Origin: Thauera sp.
GTDB taxonomy: Bacteria > Pseudomonadota > Gammaproteobacteria > Burkholderiales > Rhodocyclaceae
Reading direction: 5' to 3'
NCBI GenBank assembly: GCA_024235615.1
Contig: JACKMB010000004.1
Coordinates: 124,001 to 188,000, forward strand
Length of the DNA stretch: 64,000 bases
Below are positions 31,994-41,006 of the stretch, in pieces. The notes below the pieces were generated by a model. It searched no databases. It was not told the origin of the DNA and saw only the letters and a program-made list of their open reading frames with translations. Position 1 is the first letter of the stretch; each line of letters starts with the position of its first letter. The translations under genes and the position numbers were made by a program.

Positions 31994-32077
31994 GGCGGCC
32001 TCTCGTGGATCGGCAGGGGAGGCGGAAGAGCCGGACCCCCGCCGGGGTGTGGGGGGCGGCGGCTCGCGGCCGCTCTT

Positions 32078-33250
32078 TCAGGTGGTGCGCTGGAAGCGTC
32101 CGCCGGGCAGCTTGGCCAGGCGCCCTTCCAGTTCGAGTGGCAGCAGGATGGCGTAGAGGGCATCGACCGTCAAGCCGCAGCGCGCGGCGATGGTGTCGAG
32201 GTCGACCGGATCGTGGCCGATCGCATCGAGCACGCGCGCGGTCTCGCCATCGAGCGCGAGCGCGGCCTGCAGGGGCGGTTGGGCCGGGGCGGCGGGCTCC
32301 GCGCCGCGGCGCTGGCGGCCCCTTGCGCTTGCTGTGGGCGCGACGACCGGCGCGGGCCAGCCGAGGCGGCCGCGCAACTCCTCGACGACGTCCTCGGCGG
32401 TCTCGACCAGCTTGGCGCCGTCGCGGATCAGGCGGTGGCAGCCGCGCGACAGCGGCGAGTGGATCGAGCCCGGGATGGCGAACACCTCGCGCCCGGTCTC
32501 GGTGGCGAGCCGGGCGGTGATCAGCGAGCCGCTGCCGAGCGCTGCCTCGACCACCAGCACGCCCTCGGCGAGGCCGGCGATCAGGCGGTTGCGGCGCGGG
32601 AAGTTGTGCTGCAGGGGCGGTGTGCCGAGGGGAAACTCGCTGACGACCGCGCCGGCGGCGGCGATCTCGCGCGCCAGCGCGGCGTTGCGCGCGGGGTAGA
32701 TGCGGTCGATGCCGGTGCCGATCACCGCTACCGTGCCCGCAGCTTCCGTGCCGGCGGCGAGCGCGCCGCGGTGCGCGGCGGCGTCGATGCCGAGCGCCAG
32801 CCCGCTCACGACGACGAGGCCTTGCTCGGCAAGCGCGCGCGCGAAGGCCCCGGCGTTGGCTTCGCCCGCAGCGGTCGCCGAGCGCGCGCCGACCAGCGCG
32901 ATGCCCGGGCGCGACAGCAGCGCGGGATCGCCCTTGACGTAGAGCAGCACCGGGGGATCGGCGATGTCGAAGAGCTGGCGCGGGTAGCCGGCGTCGGCCA
33001 GGGTCAGGATGTGGTTGCCGGCCTCGCCCGCCCAGGCGAGCGCGCGCTCGATGTCTTCGTGTGCCGGTGCCGCGAGCACCGCGTCGGCCGCTGTGCCGCC
33101 CACCACGGCGGCGAGCGCGCCACGCCCGGCGGCAAAGATGTGGCCGGGCAGGCCGAAGGCGGCGAGCAGGGCGCGCTGGCCCTGCGTTCCCACGCCCGGC
33201 ACGGCGGCGAGGCGAAGCCAGTCGGCGAGATCGTCGGCAGGCACGGTCAC
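32078..33250 (-). CDS. dprA: DNA-processing protein DprA
   Basis: A 390-residue DprA/Smf, which loads RecA on incoming single-stranded DNA during natural transformation. The Rossmann-like domain is clear: GIALVGARSATAAGEANA, SGLALGIDAAAHRGAL, GTGIDRIYPARN, SEFPLGTPPLQHNFPRRNRLIAGL and GSGSLITARLATETGREVFAIPGSI. A C-terminal winged-helix domain follows an alanine/proline linker. The start is GTG at 33250. The LysM gene upstream ends 31 bases before it, so they are probably cotranscribed. Confidence 0.94.
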   Translation of the reverse strand: MTVPADDLADWLRLAAVPGVGTQGQRALLAAFGLPGHIFAAGRGALAAVVGGTAADAVLAAPAHEDIERALAWAGEAGNHILTLADAGYPRQLFDIADPPVLLYVKGDPALLSRPGIALVGARSATAAGEANAGAFARALAEQGLVVVSGLALGIDAAAHRGALAAGTEAAGTVAVIGTGIDRIYPARNAALAREIAAAGAVVSEFPLGTPPLQHNFPRRNRLIAGLAEGVLVVEAALGSGSLITARLATETGREVFAIPGSIHSPLSRGCHRLIRDGAKLVETAEDVVEELRGRLGWPAPVVAPTASARGRQRRGAEPAAPAQPPLQAALALDGETARVLDAIGHDPVDLDTIAARCGLTVDALYAILLPLELEGRLAKLPGGRFQRTT

Positions 33251-33281
33251 GATGCGGCGGCTGCGACCCGGCGGTGCCGGA

Positions 33282-34322
33282 TCAGGGCTTGCGGACGGTG
33301 TCGCCGATGGTGACCGGGCCGTCGGATTCCATCACCAGCGCGTAGGCCACGCGCTCGAAGACGCGGAAGACGAAGGCCACGCCGTAGCGCTTCTCGGGCA
33401 GGCGGAAGCTCTCCTTGCCGTCCTCGCCGCGGTACTCGGCGACACCGCGGTTGCGGTAGAGGGCGAGCACGTGGCCGCGCTCGAGGCCGTCCTGCTCGCC
33501 GGTGTCGAGCGCGACCACGTTGAGTCGGCCGGTCTCGCTGACCCCACGGTAAATGGAGATGATGCTGCCCTCGACGTCGAATTCAGGCGCGTGCGGGGCG
33601 TAGGAGAACACGCTCGGCGGTTCGCTCGGCATCATCAGGTCGCCGGTGCCGATCTCCTCGACCGCGGAGACGATCTCCAGCGTGGTCGGTTCGCCGCGCT
33701 CGGTGACGCGGGCGGTGCCGAGGTAGGCAGCTTCCCAGGCGATCGGCGCGCGCGTGCGCGGGTCCTCGAGCGGGCGGGCCGGGCGATAGATGTGCCAGAC
33801 TTCGGCCTCGTCGCCGACGTTCTTGGCGAAGATGGTGTCGCCGGTCCCGGTCAGGACGCGGCTGGTCTCGGTGGCGACGATGGTGGCCGAGCCGTCGAGG
33901 CGGGGCTGGTCGACCACCAGCGGGCGATTCAGGAAGGGCTCGATGATCTGCAGCGGGATGCTGGGCAGGGCCTCGGCGATCGGCTCGTTGTAGACCCTCG
34001 GCTGCAGGCGGCCGTCTGCAGTGCTGCCACCGCCGACCCGGCGGCCGACGCTGAGCCAGGGGCCGCTGCGGTCGAGCAGGATGACCTGGCCGGGGTAGAT
34101 GAGGTGCGGGTTGCGGATCTCGTCGCGGTTCAGTCGCCACACCTCGGGCCAGCGCCAGGGCTCCTGCAGGAAACGCCCGGAGATGCCCCACAGGGTGTCG
34201 CCGCGTTCCACGGTGTAGCTGTCGGGGGCGTCGGCGGCGAGGCGGACGCTGGACTGCGCGTGCGCACCCACGCCGAGGAGGCTCGCGAAGGCGACGAGCA
34301 GAGGGAATATAATTCGCTTCAT
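33282..34322 (-). CDS. LysM-domain periplasmic protein
   Basis: A 346-residue secreted protein. After the signal peptide (ending near GAHAQ) is one LysM domain that binds peptidoglycan (DSYTVERGDTLWGISGRFL ... NPHLIYPGQVILL). A long region of about 260 residues follows, typical of the LysM protein found opposite def in Betaproteobacteria. Its job is not established; a cell-wall role is inferred. The start at 34322 opens the signal peptide. It is divergent from def. Confidence 0.88.
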   Translation of the reverse strand: MKRIIFPLLVAFASLLGVGAHAQSSVRLAADAPDSYTVERGDTLWGISGRFLQEPWRWPEVWRLNRDEIRNPHLIYPGQVILLDRSGPWLSVGRRVGGGSTADGRLQPRVYNEPIAEALPSIPLQIIEPFLNRPLVVDQPRLDGSATIVATETSRVLTGTGDTIFAKNVGDEAEVWHIYRPARPLEDPRTRAPIAWEAAYLGTARVTERGEPTTLEIVSAVEEIGTGDLMMPSEPPSVFSYAPHAPEFDVEGSIISIYRGVSETGRLNVVALDTGEQDGLERGHVLALYRNRGVAEYRGEDGKESFRLPEKRYGVAFVFRVFERVAYALVMESDGPVTIGDTVRKP

Positions 34323-34514
34323 TGGACGCTTCCGATCGGGACCTTGCGCGCCGGGTCCGACCCGGAACGCACGCTGCGCGCCGGGGTCGAAGCAACTGAA
34401 CGCGTGCTGTGCACGCCCTGCATCCCCGCCGCGGATATTCCGGCTAAATACACGCCGAAGTGTGTGAAAACGCTTGAAATTCTGCACTCAAAGGCTTAAC
34501 CCAGCAAGGTATTC

Positions 34515-35018
34515 ATGGCTCTCCTACCCATCCTCCGCTACCCCGATCCCCGCCTGCACACGGTCGCGACGCCGGTCGCCCGTGTGGATGACGAAGTCCG
34601 CAAGCTGATCGCCGACATGGCCGAGACCATGTACGAGGCGCCCGGCATCGGGCTCGCCGCCACGCAGGTCGACGTGCATAAGCGCATCGTCGTCATCGAT
34701 GTCTCCGAGGACAAGTCCGGCCTGATGGCGCTGATCAACCCCGAGATCCTCGAGCGCTCGGGCGAACAGGTGTGCGAGGAAGGCTGCCTGTCGGTACCCG
34801 GAATCTACGAGAAGGTGTCGCGCGCCGAGCGTGTGAAAGTTCGCGCCCTGAACGAAAAGGGCGAACCCTTCGAGTTCGAGGCCGACGGCCTGCTCGCGGT
34901 GTGCGTGCAGCACGAGATCGACCACCTCGACGGCAAGGTCTTCGTCGAATACCTGTCGCAGCTCAAGCTCGGCCGCATCAAGTCCAAGCTGGCCAAGAAG
35001 GCCCGCATCACCGCGTGA
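34515..35018 (+). CDS. def: Peptide deformylase
   Basis: A 167-residue metalloenzyme that removes the formyl group from new proteins. All three signature motifs are present: [16 protein letters not shown] (metal-binding Cys) and QHEIDHLDG (metal-binding His residues and catalytic Glu). Length is standard. Its stop shares a base with the fmt start (TGATG at 35016-35020), so def and fmt are coupled. Confidence 0.97.
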   Translation: MALLPILRYPDPRLHTVATPVARVDDEVRKLIADMAETMYEAPGIGLAATQVDVHKRIVVIDVSEDKSGLMALINPEILERSGEQVCEEGCLSVPGIYEKVSRAERVKVRALNEKGEPFEFEADGLLAVCVQHEIDHLDGKVFVEYLSQLKLGRIKSKLAKKARITA

Positions 35019-35980
35019 TGGCCGTCACCGCAACCGGGACCGGCGGCCTGAGCGTCGCCTTCGCCGGCACCCCCGAATTCGCCGCGCAGGCGCTCGACGC
35101 CATCCTGAAGGCCGGCTACGCGGTTCCGCTCGTGCTCACCCAGCCCGACCGCCCGGCCGGCCGCGGCATGAAGCTCAGCCCGAGCGCGGTCAAGCAGCTC
35201 GCACTTGCACACGGCATCGAGGTCGACCAGCCCGAGAAGCTGCGCACCGACGCGCAGCGCGCCCGCCTCGCAGACTGTGCGCCCGACGTGCTGGTGGTCG
35301 CCGCCTACGGCCTCATCCTGCCCAAGGCGGTGCTCGAGCTGCCGCGCCTGGGCTGCATCAACATCCACGCCTCGCTGCTACCGCGCTGGCGCGGGGCGGC
35401 GCCGATCCACCGCGCGATCGAGGCCGGCGACGCCGAGACCGGCATCACCATCATGCAGATGGACGAAGGCCTCGACACCGGCCCGATGCTGCTGCGACGC
35501 GCGCTGCCGATCGCCGCGGACGACACCACCGCCAGCCTGCACGACCGCCTCGCCGCGCTCGGCGGCGACTGCATCGTCGAGGCGCTGGCGGCCTTGCAGT
35601 GCGGGCAACTTTCACCCACGCCGCAGCCGGCCGAGGGCGTCACCTACGCGGCCAAGATCGGCCGCGCCGAGGCCGACATCGACTGGAGCCGGCCGGCGTT
35701 GGAGATCGAGCGCGCGATGCGCGCCTTCGACCCCTTCCCGGGCGCCGTGTCCACCTTGCACGACACCGCGGTCAAGTGCTGGAAGGCGCAGGTCGTCGCG
35801 GGCGAGGGCGAGCCCGGCCGGGTGCTCGCGGTCGATGCGGATGGCATCGTCGTGGCCTGCGGGCGCGATGCGCTGCGTTGCACGGTGTTACAGCGCCCGG
35901 GCAGCAAGCGCCTGCCCGCGGGGGAATTCCTGCGCGGTTTCCCGGTCTCTGTGGGCGAACGCTTCGCGTCCCTGGCGTGA
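35018..35980 (+). CDS. fmt: Methionyl-tRNA formyltransferase
   Basis: A 320-residue enzyme that formylates initiator Met-tRNA, the partner step of deformylase. It has the N-terminal [12 protein letters not shown], the formyl-transfer motif [21 protein letters not shown] and the active-site region [13 protein letters not shown]-terminal OB-fold tRNA-binding domain follows. The ATG at 35018 overlaps the def stop by one base and gives the standard N-terminus. In many relatives rsmB follows; here htpX does. Confidence 0.97.
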   Translation: MAVTATGTGGLSVAFAGTPEFAAQALDAILKAGYAVPLVLTQPDRPAGRGMKLSPSAVKQLALAHGIEVDQPEKLRTDAQRARLADCAPDVLVVAAYGLILPKAVLELPRLGCINIHASLLPRWRGAAPIHRAIEAGDAETGITIMQMDEGLDTGPMLLRRALPIAADDTTASLHDRLAALGGDCIVEALAALQCGQLSPTPQPAEGVTYAAKIGRAEADIDWSRPALEIERAMRAFDPFPGAVSTLHDTAVKCWKAQVVAGEGEPGRVLAVDADGIVVACGRDALRCTVLQRPGSKRLPAGEFLRGFPVSVGERFASLA

Positions 35981-35989
35981 GCACGCAGC

Positions 35990-36024
35990 GCGTAGGCGAC
36001 GGCCTTGAAGGCGGTCGCCTACGC
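35990..36024 (+). terminator. Hairpin between fmt and htpX
   Basis: An 11-bp perfect stem (GCGTAGGCGAC at 35990-36000 with its complement at 36014-36024), with three more pairs inside the loop. There is no T run, so it may stabilise or attenuate the message rather than end it fully. Confidence 0.45.
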
Positions 36025-36070
36025 CCCGAGCTACACTGACGAATCAATCTCTTGCAGGAAGGATCCCGCA

Positions 36071-36910
36071 ATGTTCGGAAACTGGATCAAGACCACCATC
36101 CTGATGGCCGGCATCGTCGCCCTGTTCGGCGCGATGGGTGCGGCCATCGGCGGTCAGCAGGGCATGCTGATCGCGCTCGTGATGGGCGGTGCGATGAACG
36201 TCTGGGCCTACTGGTTCTCGGACAAGATGGTGCTGAAGATGTACAAGGCGCGCGAGGTCGATGCCGCCTCCTCGCCCTACCTGTACAACATGGTCGCCGA
36301 GCTCGCGCGCCGTGCCGAGCTGCCCATGCCCAAGGTGTACATCATCGACGAGGCCCAGCCCAACGCCTTCGCCACCGGCCGCAACCCCGACAACGCCGCG
36401 GTCGCTGCCACCACCGGCATCATCCGCATGCTCTCCGAGCGCGAGCTGCGCGGCGTGATGGCGCATGAGCTGGCGCACGTGAAGAACCGCGACATCCTGA
36501 TCTCGACCATCTCGGCGACGATCGCCGGCGCGATCTCGATGCTGGCCAACTTCGGCATGTTCTTCGGCGGCCGCGACGGCGAGGAGCGCCCCAACCCGAT
36601 CGTGTCGATCGCCATGATGATCCTCGCCCCGCTCGCCGGCATGCTGATCCAGATGGCGATCAGCCGCACCCGCGAGTTCGGCGCCGACCGCGGCGGCGCG
36701 GAGATCTCCGGCGACCCCGACGCGCTCGCCAGCGCGCTCGGCAAGATCGACGCCTACGCGCGCGGCATCCCGATGCACACCGCCGAGCAGCACCCCGAGA
36801 CCGCGCAGATGATGATCATGAACCCGCTCTCGGGTGGCGGTCTGCGCGGGCTGTTCTCCACCCACCCCTCCACGCAGGAGCGCATCGCCCGCCTGCAGGC
36901 CATGCGCTGA
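36071..36910 (+). CDS. htpX: Membrane zinc protease HtpX
   Basis: A 279-residue inner-membrane metalloprotease of quality control. It has two N-terminal membrane helices, the zinc motif HELAH (in [12 protein letters not shown]), two more hydrophobic segments, and the third ligand region in [16 protein letters not shown]. Length and start ([14 protein letters not shown]) are standard. It degrades misfolded membrane proteins together with FtsH. It is convergent with the TIR-receiver gene, with 13 bases between stops. Confidence 0.95.
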   Translation: MFGNWIKTTILMAGIVALFGAMGAAIGGQQGMLIALVMGGAMNVWAYWFSDKMVLKMYKAREVDAASSPYLYNMVAELARRAELPMPKVYIIDEAQPNAFATGRNPDNAAVAATTGIIRMLSERELRGVMAHELAHVKNRDILISTISATIAGAISMLANFGMFFGGRDGEERPNPIVSIAMMILAPLAGMLIQMAISRTREFGADRGGAEISGDPDALASALGKIDAYARGIPMHTAEQHPETAQMMIMNPLSGGGLRGLFSTHPSTQERIARLQAMR

Positions 36911-36923
36911 GCGCGGCCGAGGC

Positions 36924-38075
36924 TCAGTCCGAGGACGCGAAGGCGCTGCGGATCAGGGCGAGCAGCTCGCCCGGCCGCACCGCCTCGCCGAAGGCGCCGG
37001 CGCGCAGCAGGGTTTCGCGCCGCGCCGCCCGAAGCGCGGGCGCGAACTCGGCGTGATAGAAGATCACCGGCGGCCGCCGCGGGCGCGCGGCGAGCACGCC
37101 GAGCAGCTTGAGTCCGGCGCTCGCCGCGCCGTCGAGCGGTTCCGGACGGTCCCAGTCCGACACCACCAGATCGAATCCGTCCTCGTCCGCATCGAGGCGC
37201 TCCAGCGCCTCCGCAGTGCTGTGCACGCTCACCACCTCGACCTGCAGCTTTGCCAGCGCCGCCAGTTCGTGGCGATTGTTGTCCGGCTGGTCGTCCACCC
37301 AGAGCACGCGCTTCTGCTCGGGCATGTCGATCAGCGCCGCGGCCAGGCCCTCCGCCTCGCCGCTGGCGATGCCCTCCACACCCTTGATGCGCGCCGCGAA
37401 CGCGAGCTCGTCGGCGAACGCGCCGATGGCGCGCTGGAGCAGGGCGTCGGTGCGGGCGTCCTCCGCGGCGGCCATCTTCAGAGCGGGGCGTGCCATCTCC
37501 GGCGAGTGCATCGCTTCCTCGGGCAGCGGCGCGCTCGCGACCGCTGTGCCGAGATCGCTCGAGCGTGGGGCGGAGGGTGCCGACGGCGGGGGAGGCGCCG
37601 GGGGCGGCGCGCTCGCCCAGCGCTGGCGGATGGCCTCGACCGCACGCCGGATGCCCTTGGCGACGTCGGTCCAGGCCTCGTCGCGGTTGGGCCACGAGGT
37701 CACCGGGCGCAGGTCGGTGGGCAGGCCCTGCAGGTGGGCGAAGGGCGCGTCCTCGATATCGACCGCGCGTAGCAGCACCGGGATCACGCTGGCGTCGCCG
37801 CGCCGAGCGCGCTCGATTGCGGTGGCGAGCTCCTTGCCCCAGATGTAGTCCGAGTTGAGGAAGTCCATGCTCACCAGCAGCAGGATCAGGTCCGCCGTGC
37901 TGAGCTCCCTGTCGATCGCCTCGTCCCATTGCTGCCCTGGCACGATGCCGCGATCGTGCCAGGGTCGGATGACGCCCTTGCGCCGCAGCAGCGCGAGATG
38001 GCCGTCGAGTTCGTCGCGCAGCTTCTCGTCCTCGTGGGCGTAGCTGTAGAAGAGATCCACCGGTTCCGTGTCCAT
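36924..38075 (-). CDS. TIR domain - response-regulator receiver domain fusion
   Basis: A 383-residue cytoplasmic protein with an unusual domain pair. Residues 5-115 are a TIR domain: FYSYAHEDEKLRDEL, then the region DLILLLVSMDFLNSDYIWGK with E82, the position of the catalytic glutamate in NAD-cleaving TIRs. A Pro/Ala linker (155-175) and a helical stretch follow. Residues 255-380 resemble a receiver domain: VLWVDDQ (D261, D262) and VVSDWD (phospho-acceptor candidate D307). The usual Thr/Ser is not evident, and the switch lysine appears to be replaced by arginine (AVRPGE). No histidine kinase or defence gene is adjacent. It could be a signalling-controlled NADase or a pure scaffold. It stands alone between htpX and the ABC exporter. 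Confidence 0.8.
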   Translation of the reverse strand: MDTEPVDLFYSYAHEDEKLRDELDGHLALLRRKGVIRPWHDRGIVPGQQWDEAIDRELSTADLILLLVSMDFLNSDYIWGKELATAIERARRGDASVIPVLLRAVDIEDAPFAHLQGLPTDLRPVTSWPNRDEAWTDVAKGIRRAVEAIRQRWASAPPPAPPPPSAPSAPRSSDLGTAVASAPLPEEAMHSPEMARPALKMAAAEDARTDALLQRAIGAFADELAFAARIKGVEGIASGEAEGLAAALIDMPEQKRVLWVDDQPDNNRHELAALAKLQVEVVSVHSTAEALERLDADEDGFDLVVSDWDRPEPLDGAASAGLKLLGVLAARPRRPPVIFYHAEFAPALRAARRETLLRAGAFGEAVRPGELLALIRSAFASSD

Positions 38076-38159
38076 CGTGGCGCTCCCTCGGCTTGTGGTC
38101 CGTTCTTCAACATAGTCCAGGCCGGCGGCGCCGTCAGCGTGCCTGCGGCGGCTGGCCTC

Positions 38160-39842
38160 TCAGGCCGCCTCGCGCTGGGCGAAGAAGCCGGCGCCCGCGC
38201 CTTCGCCGTCGAGCACGGCCGCGGGCGGCCCTGCCGCGACCACCCGCCCGCTGTGCATGAACCAGATCGCGTCCATCTCGCGCGCGAGGCGCTCGTCCTG
38301 GGTGACCAGCAGCACCGTGGCGCCGATGTTGCGCAGCAGCCGGCGTAGCGCGTGGCGGCCGGCCGGGTCGAGCAGGCCCTCGCTCGCGTCGATCAGCAGC
38401 AGCCGCGGTGCGGCGAGCGTGGCGCGCGCCAGCAGCAGGCGGCTGCGTTCGCCGGAGGACAAGTCGCGGCCGTTCTCGGCTACCCGTCCGTCGAGCCCGC
38501 CGAGACGTGCAATCGTCCCGCCGAGGCCGAAATCGCGGGCGACGGCCAGCAGACGCTCGTCGCACGGGCGAGGCGCCAGCCCCAGGCTGAGCGCGCGCCG
38601 CAGGCTGCCGGCCAGGATGGGCGATTGCGGGCCGACATGGGCGAACATCCGTCGGCGCTGGGCGAGCGGAAGGTCGGTGGGCGCGATGCCGTCGATGCGG
38701 ACTCGACCGCGCGCGGGCCGGTCGAGCCCGGCGGCGAGGTTCAGCAAGGTCGTCTTGCCGGCGCCGCTGGCGCCGACCACGGCGATGCGCTGGCCGGGTT
38801 CGGCGCATGCGTCGAAGCGGCGCCCGGCCTCGGTAAGTCCGACCCGCTCGAAGCTCAGCGCCGGCGGTGCATTGCCGAACTGCGGCGGGACGCTGGCCGC
38901 GCGCCGCTTCAGGCCGGGTGTGGCGAGCAGCCGCTCGGCCTTGCGGCGTGCCAGCTGCCAGGCGCGGTGGCGGTCCCATACCATCCCGAGTTCGCGCAGC
39001 GGCTGGATCATCAGCGCCAGCGTGGCCAGGCCCGCCGCGGTGGTGGCTGCGGGCAGGCCGTGCTGCAGCGCGGTCAGCAGCAGCGCGGCGGCGGCGGCTC
39101 CGGAGATGGCGTCCGGTAACGCGCGCAGCAGCGCGCTGCGGCGCATGCGGGCGAGCGCGGCGGCGAGCAGCCGCGCCGTGTTGCGCTCGAGGCGGGCAAG
39201 CTCCTGACCGGAGCGGCCGATCACATGCAGCTGTGGCGCGTGCGCCACGCGCTCGCTCATGTCGGCGGCGATGCGCGCACGGCGACGGCGCAGGCGGTCA
39301 TGCGCGGGGCCGAGCCCGACCCCGGCGATCGCCATCAGGGCGAGCCCGGCGAGCAGCGGCGCGGCCACCGCCAGGCCGAAGCCGGGCGCTAGGCAGAACA
39401 GCACGCTGGTCGACACCGGCAGCACGATGCCGGCGGAGATCAGGCGCGCGATGCCGTGGCTGACCCAGCCGCGCACCGCTGCGAGGTCGCCCACGAAGCG
39501 CAGTGCGAGCGCGCCCGTGCGCCGCTTCGCCAGGGCCGGGGCGGCGAAGCGCGACAGGTGGCGATACAGCGTCGCGCGCACGCTGGCCGCGTAGGCCTGG
39601 CCCACGCGCTCGGCCTGGATGCGCTCGAGCACCTTGAGGAGCGCGATGGCGATGCCGGCCCCCGCGATGCCGCCCAGCGCGGCCCAGGGCACGGCGCCGT
39701 CAGCCGCGTGCAGCGCGGCGAACACCGCGCGCATCGCCACCGCGGCCCAGGCGGCGGCGCAGGCCTGGCCGAGCGCGAGCACCGCGATCAGGCCGATGCG
39801 TGCGCCGCGGCCGTCGGCGGCGATGCGGGGCAGCGGGCTCAC
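38160..39842 (-). CDS. ABC exporter half-transporter with atypical nucleotide-binding domain
   Basis: A 560-residue fusion of a six-helix membrane domain (about 1-310) and an ATPase domain. Walker A is normal (GASGAGKTT). The signature is LSSGE rather than LSGGQ. The Walker B region reads LLLIDASEGLLD, with alanine where the catalytic glutamate normally follows the aspartate. This half is therefore expected to hydrolyse ATP poorly alone and may need a partner half-transporter. It starts with GTG 19 bases after the P-loop gene, in one apparent operon with that gene and the hydrolase, downstream of an ECF-type promoter. The substrate is unknown. Confidence 0.82.
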   Translation of the reverse strand: MSPLPRIAADGRGARIGLIAVLALGQACAAAWAAVAMRAVFAALHAADGAVPWAALGGIAGAGIAIALLKVLERIQAERVGQAYAASVRATLYRHLSRFAAPALAKRRTGALALRFVGDLAAVRGWVSHGIARLISAGIVLPVSTSVLFCLAPGFGLAVAAPLLAGLALMAIAGVGLGPAHDRLRRRRARIAADMSERVAHAPQLHVIGRSGQELARLERNTARLLAAALARMRRSALLRALPDAISGAAAAALLLTALQHGLPAATTAAGLATLALMIQPLRELGMVWDRHRAWQLARRKAERLLATPGLKRRAASVPPQFGNAPPALSFERVGLTEAGRRFDACAEPGQRIAVVGASGAGKTTLLNLAAGLDRPARGRVRIDGIAPTDLPLAQRRRMFAHVGPQSPILAGSLRRALSLGLAPRPCDERLLAVARDFGLGGTIARLGGLDGRVAENGRDLSSGERSRLLLARATLAAPRLLLIDASEGLLDPAGRHALRRLLRNIGATVLLVTQDERLAREMDAIWFMHSGRVVAAGPPAAVLDGEGAGAGFFAQREAA

Positions 39843-39861
39843 CGGCCGACCCTCCCTGCGC

Positions 39862-40953
39862 TCACGCCGCCGCCTTGAGGGCGGGTGCGCGCAGGCCGGC
39901 GAGCAGCGCGCTGGCGTGGGCCGGGTCGAGCAGCTCGTCGCGACCGAGCACGCGCAGGCCGGTGGCGGCCTCGGCCTCCTGCGCGCCCAGCGGCGACAGG
40001 CTCAGGGTGCCGGTGAGCGCGAAGGCCTCGAGGCCGATCGCGTTCAGCACCGCGCAGCCGCCCACCGCGGCGAGCGCATCCGGCGCGGCGAACATCAGCC
40101 CGGCAAAGTGATCGCGCACCACCGGGCGGCGCAGCAGCGCGGCGGTCTCCTGCTGCAGCACGCCGTCGGCCAGTTCCACCACGGCGATCTCGCAACCTGC
40201 CGCAGCTGCGTGCGCGAGCAAGGTGTCCAGTCCGGCCTCGATGCGCTCGAGCGGCTCGTTGTAGGTCGACACCATGCCGACATCGGTGAAGTCGCCGACG
40301 AAGCGCGCGCCCGAATCGACGAAGCTGTTGTAGTCGCCGAAGGCGCCGGTGCCGGTGGCCTTGATCGCCGCGACCTCGAAGCCCGCGCGCTGCAGGCCGT
40401 GGGCGAGGCTGGCCGAGGCGGTGGTCTTGCCCGAGTTCATCGAGGCGCCGACGACGCCGATCACGGTCATGCCGGTGGGCGCCTGCAGCGGCGGCAGGGC
40501 ATGGTCGCCGACGTTGATGACCTTGCCGGCAGCATCGGCGAGCAGGCCGAGCGGCGCCACCCGGGTCGGGGCCGCGACCTTGGCGTTGCGTTCGCGCATG
40601 CGCCCGAGCACGCCACCCGCGGCGAGGATGTCGACCTCGTCGGCGTCGAGCTCGGCGAGGCCCTCGAACTGGTCGGGCGCATAGCGGGCGCCGCAGGCCA
40701 TGACGACGAGGTCGCCGGTGTACAGGTCGGCGGGCCGGCCGCTGGCGAGCTGCAGGCGCTTCTGGAAGCCGATGCGCACGATGCGGCCCAGCACCAGGTC
40801 ACCCGGGCGGGCCTGGGCGAGGTCGGCGAGCAACTGGCTGGCGCGGTCCTGGCGGACGCGGCGGGTGGAGAAGGCCCATTTGGCCTGGGCGGCGAGCGCG
40901 AGCGGGCTCACGGCGATGGCGGTGCGGGCGGTCGGGTTCGGGGCGGGGGACAT
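39862..40953 (-). CDS. P-loop NTPase of unknown function
   Basis: A 363-residue protein. The N-terminal 140 residues contain mostly strands with no known motif. The second half has a P-loop GVVGASMNSGKTTAS and a SIMIBI-like pattern (AAIKATGTG, VVELADGVLQQETAALL) that resembles MobB/BioD-type nucleotide-binding proteins. It ends in an alanine-rich tail. The real function is not known to me; a link to a cofactor or to the neighbouring exporter is only inference. It is cotranscribed with the hydrolase (54 bases upstream) and the ABC exporter (19 bases downstream) by spacing. Confidence 0.7.
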   Translation of the reverse strand: MSPAPNPTARTAIAVSPLALAAQAKWAFSTRRVRQDRASQLLADLAQARPGDLVLGRIVRIGFQKRLQLASGRPADLYTGDLVVMACGARYAPDQFEGLAELDADEVDILAAGGVLGRMRERNAKVAAPTRVAPLGLLADAAGKVINVGDHALPPLQAPTGMTVIGVVGASMNSGKTTASASLAHGLQRAGFEVAAIKATGTGAFGDYNSFVDSGARFVGDFTDVGMVSTYNEPLERIEAGLDTLLAHAAAAGCEIAVVELADGVLQQETAALLRRPVVRDHFAGLMFAAPDALAAVGGCAVLNAIGLEAFALTGTLSLSPLGAQEAEAATGLRVLGRDELLDPAHASALLAGLRAPALKAAA

Positions 40954-41006
40954 GTGCGTTCTCCTGGGCGTGCGGCGATGGGTTCGGGGGTGGTGAGGTC
41001 GGGCGC

